A DNA stretch of 64,000 nt, from positions 186,001-250,000 of the forward strand of contig CAJNDS010002462.1 of NCBI GenBank assembly GCA_905221605.1. The letters are read 5' to 3'. This document shows, piece by piece, positions 11,293 to 20,500 of the stretch; positions within the stretch are counted from its first letter, which is position 1, and each line of letters opens with the position of its first letter. The translations under genes were made by a program, and so were the position numbers. The notes beneath the pieces were generated by a model, which worked only from the letters and a program-made list of their open reading frames with translations, did not search any database and had not been told where the DNA came from. The stretch is from Symbiodinium natans (lineage: Eukaryota > Sar > Dinophyceae > Suessiales > Symbiodiniaceae).

Positions 11293-12056
11293 AGGGTTTA
11301 GGGTTTTGGGTTTAGCGTTTTGGGTGTATATACCCCTAGATAATAGAAGCCCGAAGAACAAGGGTGCCCTTTTTGGTTTAAAGGGACTTTATAAGGGAAC
11401 CTGAACCCCAGTAAAGGGAATAAGGGCCTACTCCGGGTCCTAGCCATTTAACCCGCAACATACCAACGAGCAGCAGAGGCTTTTTGAAGCGCGCCTGCTT
11501 CCCCATCGTCTGCCTGTAAGCTTTTACGAGCTAACATCTCTGAGAGATGACATGCCTCGAGCCGGATGGGCTTTGTGATTCGCGCTGCCTGCACATTCGA
11601 GCCACAAGTCGTGTGGAGTGAGATGGTAGTTTCCGAGAAAAGGGAGAGCCCTCAATATGGACCCCAAATAGTATGAGTTCTTAATCTATAGACCCCCCAA
11701 ATAAGGACCCCCAATTTCCGTCAAACCCCAGATGGGTCTAGCGACCATGTTTCGGTGCTGGAAAGTTACACCGTCGTCGCAGGCCTTCAACTCCCCAAAC
11801 CCTGAACCCTCGACCCTCTAAACCCCAATCAGTAAAACCTGAACCCTCAACCCTAAACCACCAAACAATAAACCCCAAACCCCAAACCCTGAACCCCAAA
11901 CCCTAAACCTGCAAACAATAAACCCTCAACCGCGCACCCAAAATCCCAAACCCTGAGCCCGAAACCTTATTCCCGAAGCCTTAAACTCCAAACCCTAAAC
12001 CCTAAACCCCATACCCTGGACCCTAAACCCCAAGCCCAAAATGCTAAACCCTAAGC
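11293..12056. repeat. Interstitial telomere-like repeats
   Basis: A short GGGTTTAGGGTTTTGGGTTTAG tract at 11293-11330 is followed, after a spacer, by a longer degenerate CCCTAAA/CCCCAAA/CCCTGAA tract at about 11790-12056. The G-rich strand flips between the two tracts. The repeats are too diverged for a functional telomere. The heptamer CCCTAAA is the plant/alveolate-type telomere unit. A further short piece lies at 16290-16325. Confidence 0.7.
11331..11764. other. No gene; spacer within telomere-like region
   Basis: Contains several diffuse GGACCCCCAAAT-like words (about 11640-11720) but no open frame of note. Confidence 0.4.
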
Positions 12057-12138
12057 CATGTGTGCATCCTGGAGCGAGCTGAGCCTGCTCCTTCTAGACC
12101 TGTCTGAGTCTGGGTCAGAACGCACCGAAACACGGCAT

Positions 12139-13278
12139 TCAAATCACCATATGAAGTGAGACCATGGCCAGGAAAAGGCCAAGGGACGACACCTTCGATG
12201 GGGCGGCATCGTCCGCTGAGGGGTCCGTTAACCCCGCACGATACCCCGTGAAGTTGAACTCCGTGACGTTAGCTTCGACAACGCTCGTCCACCATTTCCA
12301 TTGTTCCAAGGAAAACTCCCACCTTGGGGGGTCTTGGGATGCAACAGGAAAGCCGTGCCCATAACCGTGAAGCTTGCAGTGCCGAGCGCTTACCAAATTT
12401 GGTCCGCAATTCGTCTTGTCGGTGCATGTGACAATACCGGAGCTGAAAGACAGCTGCGCCTCTCCTTGGCACTGTAGCCACGTCGTATAACGAGCCCAAC
12501 TCGCATCTGCATCCTTTTCGAGAAAATATTGATCCAAAGTCCCTGTTGCGTAGAAGAAGGGCTTCGTTGGGGCACAACCTTCAACGCAGTAGTAATAATT
12601 CCAACTCCGGTTCCAATAGCAACCATGGCCGCCGAAGGCGTCGAAGTCGGCGGCTGTCGTTGGATCGCAGGAGATCGCGTGTGCGAGGTAGCAACCTGCG
12701 CTGTAGCCCGAGAGAAAGAACCTCCCTTCCGGGATGTCCAGCTGGAAAGTGCCACGGATGATGGCCATCATCTCCTTGATGAAGGATTTATCGTCCACAA
12801 CCGCGTTATCTATATGGCAGCACCCCCCCGAGTACCAACTTCGGCCTGTGCCGTCCCTGTTAGCAGTCCAACCCAGCGGAAAAACCGATACCCAACCAAG
12901 CTTGGCAGTGTTGCTTCGGTAGTCCCCCGAATTCCAAATGCGGAGGTGGTGATTATTAAGACCGTGCAGCCAGACAATGAGCCCCTGCTGTTGTACGTGT
13001 GTGTCTGGGTTGGCGACATAGATGGTGTATGTGCGGTTCAACGTGTCAACAATAACGTTGTGCTCGGTCAAGCCTGGCGCCAGAAGCTCCAAGCGCCGCC
13101 CCTCTGGCACCTTCCCCAAAACATGGAAGTACCTCCGCGCCACACGAGGAGCGACCCAGTCCTTGGGTAACTCCTGGAAGACACTATCCAAGGATTTCAG
13201 CAGGGGAAAGGCCCTGCCGAGGCAAGGTCTCAACGCCAGGCCGAACAACATCGACAAGAAGACTGCGACATGCGCCAT
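12139..13278 (-). CDS. Secreted esterase, PHB-depolymerase/feruloyl-esterase-like (alpha/beta hydrolase)
   Basis: An intact 379-residue frame from ATG at 13278. The N-terminus is a signal peptide (MAHVAVFLSMLFGLALRPCLG). An IVWLHG oxyanion-region strand lies near residue 100, VDDKSFIKEMM near 165, and the nucleophile elbow GYSAG (Ser) near 193. GTLDQYF near 248 is a likely acid region, and HGYGHGFP near 310 holds the likely catalytic His. These match the order in LpqC/PHB-depolymerase-type esterases, which hydrolyse ester bonds of polymers or feruloylated polysaccharides. Several Cys and NxS/T sites fit secretion. A short hydrophobic C-terminus (VSSLGLFLAMVSLHMVI) could be a GPI-anchor signal or membrane anchor. 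No intron is visible. The substrate is not inferable. A related exon fragment lies at 57.7 kb. Confidence 0.85.
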   Translation of the reverse strand: MAHVAVFLSMLFGLALRPCLGRAFPLLKSLDSVFQELPKDWVAPRVARRYFHVLGKVPEGRRLELLAPGLTEHNVIVDTLNRTYTIYVANPDTHVQQQGLIVWLHGLNNHHLRIWNSGDYRSNTAKLGWVSVFPLGWTANRDGTGRSWYSGGCCHIDNAVVDDKSFIKEMMAIIRGTFQLDIPEGRFFLSGYSAGCYLAHAISCDPTTAADFDAFGGHGCYWNRSWNYYYCVEGCAPTKPFFYATGTLDQYFLEKDADASWARYTTWLQCQGEAQLSFSSGIVTCTDKTNCGPNLVSARHCKLHGYGHGFPVASQDPPRWEFSLEQWKWWTSVVEANVTEFNFTGYRAGLTDPSADDAAPSKVSSLGLFLAMVSLHMVI

Positions 13279-13429
13279 AGCCTCTGGATCTAATCAGGCT
13301 TCGGACTGGAGGACCTAGACCTCTTGCAGCCTACAGGTTTGCAGAAAGTGTAGAGATTCGGAGGCCACTCGATGGTCTGTTGGATTGACTTAAAGGACCC
13401 TACAACCCTGGATACTCAGGCCAAATGTA

Positions 13430-13525
13430 GTGTCTGTAGTGTAGCGTACTATAGCATAGCACAGTGCGGTATAGTATCATGTAGTATCGAATGGTACGGC
13501 ATGGTATGGTATGGAATGGTATGAG
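13430..13525. repeat. Degenerate (GGTAT)n microsatellite
   Basis: GTAGTGTAGCGTACTATAGC grades into GGTATGGTATGGAATGG, about 95 bp. It lies upstream of the minus-strand esterase. Confidence 0.75.
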
Positions 13526-13649
13526 CCTCAGTCCCTGTCTTGAGTGAAGGCCCCTCGAGCGCGGAAAGCTCTAGGGTTTAGAGCTTCAATCTTGTTTGGA
13601 CTTGTGATGGGGCTTTAGAACTGCTAGACCCTCAAGAGTAACCTAGGTA

Positions 13650-13738
13650 ACAGGTAGTAGACCTTCGTCCAGGGTCGTTCGTCCATGATGCCATGTACAG
13701 CCAGGTGTCACTAATGCTTCTATGCTGCCATGGACACA
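13650..13738 (-). repeat. Dispersed repeat, copy 2 (inverted)
   Basis: Reverse complement of 3780-3868 with a few differences. It includes the inner palindromic word TTCGTCCAGGGTCGTTCG, which can pair partly with itself. Confidence 0.8.
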
Positions 13739-14014
13739 AGCAATTTCGGAAACTCCCATTTGGTGTTGGTATCGCAGGAAGGTAAGTTAGTATTCGGGTT
13801 TACTTGGACACCGACACACCTCTGAATAGGCTTGATAACAGACCTACAGATAAACTGCCCTTAAACCCTCTAGACACCTTGAACGGGCTTTCTCGGCCGG
13901 GGTCTGTAAATTCAGCTAGGTCCCGGTGTAAAACTGTTCAGCATACGTATACCGTTTCCGGCCATCTCCTTAAGCCCTTGAAACCAAGCAATCGGAAGGT
14001 CAGCCGCGGATTCG

Positions 14015-14480
14015 GAAACTGGAAACACGCGGATTCGGAAACTGGAAAACCCTGATTCTGGAAACTACAAAACACGGATTCGGAAACTGAAAACGCGGAT
14101 TCGGGAAACCAGGATTCGAGAAACCAGCTGATTCAGGAAACTGGAAAACGCGGATTCGGAAACCAGCTGATTCAGGAAACTGGAAAACGCGGATTCGGAA
14201 ACTGGAAACCGCTGATTCAGGAAACTGAAAAACGCGGATTCGGAAACCAGCTGATTCAGGAAACTGGAAAACGCGGATTCGGAAACCAGCTGATTCAGGA
14301 AACTGGAAAACGCGGATTCGGAAACCAGCTGATTCAGGAAACTGGAAAACGCGGATTCGGAAACCAGCTGATTCAGGAAACTGGAAAACGCGGATTCGGA
14401 AACCAGCTGGGGAAACGCGGATTCGGAAACCAGCTGATTCAGGAAACTGGAAAACGCGGATTCGGAAACCGCGGATTGGA
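14015..14480. repeat. 39-bp minisatellite (GATTCAGGAAACTGG type)
   Basis: Units combine GATTCAGGAAACTGGAAAA with CGCGGATTCGGAAACCAGCT. There are about six near-perfect 39-bp copies with shorter variants at both ends. The length is a multiple of three, so repetitive frames (SAFSSFLNQLVSE) stay open on the minus strand. These are not evidence of a gene. Confidence 0.9.
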
Positions 14481-14539
14481 GGAACCGGATTCGTGTGGAT
14501 TCCAATTACCGGATCGGGCGAGCCCAAAGCAGCCGTGTC

Positions 14540-15655
14540 CTGGATGATAGCGCATCCTCCCCCCCCCCGACTTTCAACAGGCTATACCCCAATGCTTTGT
14601 CCTGGACGCTATCATCCCCCCTCCCCCCCCCCCCCAACCCCCCGCAACCCCCCTCCCCGCCCCCCCCGCGACACCCAGTTTCAACAGGCTGGAGCCCAAT
14701 GCTGTTGCTTGAATGGCTGCTGGAGCCCAATGCTGTTGCTTGAATGGTTAGTGTCACAAAGCAGCCTTGTCCTGGACGCTATCATCCCCCCCGCCCACCC
14801 AGTTTCAAGGCTGGAGCCCAATACTGCTGCTTGAAGGGCTGCTGGAGCCCAATGCTGTTGCTTGAATGGTTAGTGTCACAAAGCAGCCTTGTCCTGGACG
14901 CTATCATCCCCCCCCCCCCGAGACCCAGTTTCAACAGGCTGGAGCCCAATGCTGTTGCTTGAATGGCTGCTGGAGCCCAATGCTGTTGCTTGAATGGTTA
15001 GTGTCACAAAGCAGCCTTGTCCTGGACGCTATCATCCCCCCCCCCCCCCCGACACCCAGTTTCAACAGGCTGGAGCCCAATGCTGTTGCTTGAAGGGCTG
15101 CTGGAGCCCAATGCTGTTGCTTGAATGGTTAGTGTCACAAAGCAGCCTTGTCCTGGACGCTATCATCCCCCCCCCCCCCGCGAGACCCAGTTTCAACAGG
15201 CTGGAGCCCAATGCTGTTGCTTGAATGGCTGCTGGAGCCCAATGCTGTTGCTTGAATGGTTAGTGTCACAAAGCAGCCTTGTCCTGGACGCTATCCCCCC
15301 CGCGACACCCAGTTTCAACAGGCTGGAGCCCAATGCTGTTGCTTGAAGGGCTGCTGGAGCCCAATGCTGTTGCTTGAATGGTTAGTGTCACAAAGCAGCC
15401 TTGTCCTGGACGCTATCATCCCCCACCCCCACCCCCCGACACCCAGTTTCAACAGGCTGGAGCCCAATGCTGTTGCTTGAAGGGCTGCTGGAGCCCAATG
15501 CTGTTGCTTGAATGGTTAGTGTCACAAAGCAGCCTTGTCCTGGACGCTATCATCCCCCCCCCCCTCGAGACCAGTTTCAACAGGCTGATGCTGTTGCTTG
15601 AATGGCTGCTGGAGCCCAATGCGCTTGAACGGTTAGTGTCACAAAGCAGCTCCCC
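14540..15655. repeat. ~128-bp tandem array with poly-C tracts
   Basis: About eight or nine units of 122-131 bp. Each carries TTTCAACAGGCTGGAGCCCA, two copies of CAATGCTGTTGCTTGAA, TTAGTGTCACAAAGCAGCC, TTGTCCTGGACGCTATCATC and then a C-run whose length varies from unit to unit (about 6 to 14). Short ATG frames recur once per unit and are products of the repeat. Confidence 0.92.
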
Positions 15656-15664
15656 ACATTTCAA

Positions 15665-16085
15665 CAGGCTTGAATCGCGCGGTTTCCTGAATCGCATGGT
15701 TTCCTGAATCGCGTGGTTTGCTGAATCGCGCAGTTTCCTGAATCGTGCAGTTTCCTGAATCGCGCAGTTTCCTGAATCGAGCAGTTTCCGGAATCGCGTG
15801 GTTTCCTGAATCCGCTGGTTTCCTGAATCGCGCAGTTTCCTGAATCGCGCAGTTTCCTGAATCGCGTGCTGTCAGTTTCCTGCATCGCGCGGTTTCCTGA
15901 ATCGCGTGTTTTCAGTTTCCTGAATCTTGTGGTTTCCTGAACCGCGGTTTCCTGAATCGCGGGAAAACAGTTTCCTGAATCGCGCAGTTTCCTGAATCGC
16001 GTGGTTTCCTGAATCCTGGTTTCCTGAATCGCGCAGTTTCCTGAATCCTGGTTTCCTGAATCGCGTCCAGTTTCTGAATCGCGCA
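15665..16085. repeat. 17-bp minisatellite (TTTCCTGAATCGCGCAG)
   Basis: About 24 units of 16-18 bp with small variants. The core GTTTCCTGAATC is the reverse complement of GATTCAGGAAAC in the array at 14015-14480, so the two arrays face each other across the poly-C array. Confidence 0.92.
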
Positions 16086-16089
16086 TGGT

Positions 16090-16366
16090 TCCAATCGGAA
16101 AGCCGTATTCCAGGACCCTCCTGTGGTCCCAAATAAATGGGTATGGGCTCTATAGAGTCCATGGAGGGTCCAGGATAATGTCGAAACATATCGAAAACCC
16201 TTAGCTTTGTGACATGTCCGATCATGTATCAACAGATGTGCGCTCGAAAAGCCCCAAGACGCAACCGCCAACGGGCCAAACGCCAAGCCCAAGTCCCTAA
16301 CCCCTAGACCCACCCTAAACCCTATGCGGAGGTTGCCTTTTACAGGTTGGAAGGGTTAAAACACCT
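16090..16366. other. No gene; spacer with a short telomere-like piece
   Basis: Unique sequence, then CCCTAACCCCTAG and CCCTAAACCCTATGC at about 16293-16325, just upstream of the spliced-leader-like core. The last word is also found upstream of the copy at 11.22 kb. Confidence 0.4.
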
Positions 16367-16374
16367 GCAAACAA

Positions 16375-16387
16375 ATTTTGGCTCAAG
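16375..16387 (+). other. Relict spliced-leader core
   Basis: ATTTTGGCTCAAG matches the last 13 bases of the dinoflagellate spliced leader exactly; the bases before it do not match. It stands in the same place relative to the copia leader as the site at 11221-11240. Confidence 0.5.
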
Positions 16388-16753
16388 ACTGGGCCATGTG
16401 CCTGGTAGTAAAAGGTGAGTGCCCTGCGGTTTGGGTTTGTTGTGTGGTTGGTCCAGGGAGCTTAAGGGCTTCTTCTGGGGTTGACTGTTTTGTTCCTTGT
16501 CCCCCTTTGGTTGCCCCCGTAGGTTATGAGCCGAAAAATTAGGCTCCCTGCGGTGTAGGTAAGATTCTACACTTGTTTGGCGCAATGGACATGTTGCGGC
16601 GTCGGTCGGAACCTGGACTGTCATCCGCGGCCAATGAAGCCGAAGAAAATCGTGGTGATGGGGGTGAAGAACGACAGCAAGTGGTACAAGCGCTGACAGA
16701 TGGTAGGGAAGTTGCAGTGGTGCAACAAACTTCTCAGGTGGAAAATGAAGTGG
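16388..16753 (+). pseudogene. 5' end of a second copia relic (leader plus first Gag codons)
   Basis: Closely similar to the reverse complement of about 10875-11220. The leader has a GTGAGT...GTAG stretch that could be an intron. ATG at 16585 starts MDMLRRRSEPGLSSAANEA and stays open for about 56 codons, without the stop seen in relic 1. Homology ends exactly after AATGAAGTGGTT, where the split direct repeat of the DIRS-like element begins. This copy is therefore cut by that insertion or by a later deletion; the remainder is not found on the far side at 25.71 kb. Confidence 0.75.
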
Positions 16754-17038
16754 TTATTTTCGGTATACTTGGGAAGGCACACCAGAGTTTAGATCGCCAA
16801 GTTGTCGATCAACTAAAAACACGGAAGCAATAAGCTAAAACATCACATCCCCCAGCAAAAGAGTGAGAGACAAGAACATGAAATGAAAGCATGCAATCAC
16901 TCGGACAACCCTTCTCTTTTTACACAGACGGGGGCGTGGCACGGTAAAGAGTGCTTGCATATAGCAAGAGAAAGTGGGCACTCCCAAAATCTCTGCTGCC
17001 AGAGAGCGCAGTCGCTCGAGTTGCCACCTACACCCCCA
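16754..17038 (-). repeat. Split direct repeat A, terminal copy
   Basis: 285 bp, repeated essentially identically at 17220-17504 (offset 466 throughout). It marks one end of the element. Confidence 0.92.
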
Positions 17039-17057
17039 ATCAGGGAGGGCGGGCGGG

Positions 17058-17184
17058 ACAAAATTTTGATCCTCTGAGCTGCACACAGCCACACTGCGAC
17101 GGAGAGATCAAAATTCACATGGTGAACAAATCAATCATGTTCATGAAAATTCATGCACCCATGAATTGCAAAAGTATAAAATGA
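17058..17184 (-). repeat. Split direct repeat B, internal copy
   Basis: 127 bp, essentially identical to 25585-25711. It is separated from the terminal A copy by 19 GC-rich bp. On its other side 35 bp with a small hairpin (CTCGC TT GCGAG) lead to the inner A copy. Confidence 0.92.
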
Positions 17185-17219
17185 AAATAAGGTGCTGTCT
17201 CGCTTGCGAGAAGGCGCTC

Positions 17220-17504
17220 TTATTTTCGGTATACTTGGGAAGGCACACCAGAGTTTAGATCGCCAAGTTGTCGATCAACTAAAAACACGGAAGCAATAAG
17301 CTAAAACATCACATCCCCCAGCAAAAGAGTGAGAGACAAGAACATGAAATGAAAGCATGCAATCACTCGGACAACCCTTCTCTTTTTACACAGACGGGGG
17401 CGTGGCACGGTAAAGAGTGCTTGCATATAGCAAGAGAAAGTGGGCACTCCCAAAATCTCTGCTGCCAGAGAGCGCAGTCGCTCGAGTTGCCACCTACACC
17501 CCCA
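17220..17504 (-). repeat. Split direct repeat A, internal copy
   Basis: Second copy of the 285-bp repeat. It ends 7 bp from the stop codon of the RT ORF. Confidence 0.92.
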
Positions 17505-17510
17505 TCCAGG

Positions 17511-20500
17511 CTACGAGAGCATACTGCAGACTCGACCCCTCAAGCTAAGGTACGCGCGCCGCACCTGATCGCAGGGCAGCTTGAAGGTTTCGGGTAAGGC
17601 ATCGCAGGACATACTGCGTGAAGGCGGATCGGCAATGTTGGATGCTGAGGGAACACGACAGAACCAAGGCATGATCATGTCGGTCTCACAAACAGTCGCA
17701 CACACGTGGCAAATCCTGGTGACTGACATGGATTTGGAGTAACCCTTGACCAAGGCGAACTTGGCACCTTCGTTGTCATTGAAAGCTACCACGTTGGTGC
17801 TCCGTAGATGGCCCCTCCATAGCTGGATGCCAAGTAAGGTCGCCATTGTCTCGAGTTCGCCAATCCCGGTGCGGGCTGTGTGGGAAATGAGCGGCTGGAT
17901 GTCATCGGCTGACAAAGGAAGGCAATACCACGACTTCACCGAACCTAGGGAAGACACCAGCACCCCGCCTAAACCACCATCACCAGCGTCGTGGAAACAT
18001 GCATCGGTAAAAAGGAACCACGTGTCCTTGGCAGTTGGTAACACACGCCGGGGAGAGCCCTCAACGATTCTTTGTCTCAAGTACTTCAGAGCGCGGCTCA
18101 AGTCATCAGCAATGCGCGTCTTGAAAGGAATCGCATGGGTATGCGCAGACAGCAACTTCAGAGCAAATTTCCCCGAGTGACCGAGGACCTGTGCATCAGC
18201 GAAGGCCAGCTTGCCGCGCATCTCGAGCGATTGAGAATGATTGAGGGTCCCCCTTGCAAGTGCTTCGCTAACTAGGCTGTCTAGAGCATCTTTCCTTCTG
18301 AGGGTATTGTCCACGATGACCACACCGGAACATGTCTCGGAAAGATCAAAGGCCACTCCGAGGGCTTCAACCCGGTCACTAAAAACGTCAGCCTTTGGAC
18401 CGACCTCATCATACTGCCAGCCCAATAGGCGAAACAGCATCGCCATGGTCGTGTCGGTGTTGGCAGCAAGAGTGCATGTTGACGCAGATATGAAGTCGTC
18501 GTAATAGGACGTCAGCGGCACAAGCAAGCACCGGAGTGCGATCCACTGGATGCACCTCGAGCACCTAATGAAACCATTGACTGATGCACGCGACCCAAAT
18601 GGTAGGCAAGGCTGGCGAAATAGGTATGATTTCCCATCCTTTGGGCAGAACACTGCCACTATGGCAAAGCGTGACGACTCCCTCGACACACATAGCTGTC
18701 GATATGCGGATGTCAAGTCGTAAGACCTACCTAGGAGAGCACCAGACCTCCCCTTGCGCACCAAGCCGTTCGAGAGTTTGCTGAACATGGCGGCTGCCAC
18801 GTCGGCAGTGTCCACGGTTGGCTGCTCAAGTGTGGTTACGCAACTATTGACACCAGATCGAGAGTAGTCGTCGATCGGGCGCACTTTGCCATTCTGCAAC
18901 AAAGGAAAGCGGGGTGATGCTATCTCCCCCGGGCCTAAGTCAGACCACTCGAGCGGTCCCTGCAACCATCCTTGTTCGACCTCCAGCAGGGTCTTCTCCC
19001 AAAGCTTCTCATCGAGCTCCAGATCGCCACAAGAACGCAAACTTGCACGCAAGGCATCATTGGCACGACACGCATTGGCACTAAGGGCCTCAGGCTCAAG
19101 AGAAGCAGGGGTGACCTTGCCAGGCAGCACACCAGAAGGCGGCGCCACTCCCACTAAGTCAAAACCATGGTGCATGTCCCTAGCTAGTGTGCAATCGCCG
19201 TAACCCTCCGATAAAAGGATCTCATCAAGCAGCTGCAGCCTCTTTCGTCCAAGGATAGCGCGCATTGCAGGATCTTGGATGTGCCAATCAGGATCGGGGT
19301 TCTCCTGGATGGCCTTGGCACGAGCCGTCCAATGCGCAAGCCATGCCGCACGCTTAGTGACAACTGAAGCCTCAGGCATGACAAGCAACGCATCGATACA
19401 CTCCTCCATGGCTTGGGGCAAGCTACCATAGAGGCTCCTCGGATGCCCCACCTGCACGGCCTTGCGGACGAACTCGGCTTCAGAGTGGTAAACACCGAAG
19501 GTGTACAAGTGGGTATCGCATGCAGCCGCAGAGGCACAAGGTAGCTTAGAGTGCACGGGACCAGAGTCGGCGACATTTTCCAAGCGTTGCTCGACAGGTG
19601 CATCGTGGACTGGAGGCACAGTAGGAGACGGCGTGTCGACCCACGGCAACGGAAAGCCTAAGCTAAGCAGATAACGAACCTCTTTGGCACTGAGGGCACA
19701 ACCTCTTTGCGGTGTGTAGCCAATCACCACGACTCTTTGTCCATGCCACGGCATGACGCAATGAAACTTTCTCGCATCAAAGCGCACCGGGGCTTTTGCA
19801 ATGTCGTGCAACACCCCCGGCAGCTTACCTGATGGCGTGTACTTGTGAACTTTGCCCGCCGGGTCGTGAGCCCACACAAACCCTTCCGAAAAGTCCGAAA
19901 GCGCAACCCCATAGTTGAGTGTACCCTCTTGATTGCACATATCTTTGTGCATGCCCTGTAACATATCGCAAAAGATAGCAACGCATGAAAACCTGGCATC
20001 GGGGATCTGATGCCTGAGGAACCGGACCAGTGCTCGGGTGAACACAGGGAACATGGAAGCATTCTTTCGGACGCCGACACAGCCTCCCATGGCATAAGCA
20101 CCTGATGACCAAGATTTTTCGCTCGCGCGAATCCCGGCCATGCGTTTAGAAGGGTCAGCATCATGCAAAGCAAATATGCTCAAGAGCTCCTCCCGTGTGG
20201 GCACATCGCCCAAACGGCTGGCAGCCAGCTCAGCTTCATGCGAGAAAACATCCTGATTTGTGTCCACACACGATGCAGCGCTCACCTTCTGTGGGTTAGG
20301 GCGCCCGGTCTCAGAACTCGTGACCATGGGCAGCTTAGAGAGCTTAGGGGAAAAGGAGTGGGCCGCAGACGTCGAGGCCGTAGTTAACTTAGGGTGAGGA
20401 AGGGAAGGTCCACAGAAGGGAGAATCGGATCCCCCCACTGCTGCACTTGCTCCTTGGCCATCCTTCCCCCGTTGAGAACCAGGGAGTAAGTGCTTGGATC

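Noticed and set aside
12529-13170. 213-codon plus-strand frame
   Set aside because: Antisense shadow of the intact esterase.
14000-14527. 175- and 146-codon minus-strand frames of repeated FPESAGFRIRV or SSFLNQLVSESAF
   Set aside because: The 39-bp repeat length keeps several frames open at once, so openness is not evidence of coding.
16388-16520. Spliceosomal intron (GTGAGT...CCCCGTAG) in the copia leader
   Set aside because: Possible, but relic 1 lacks the GTGAGT at the same place, so it is not supported by both copies.
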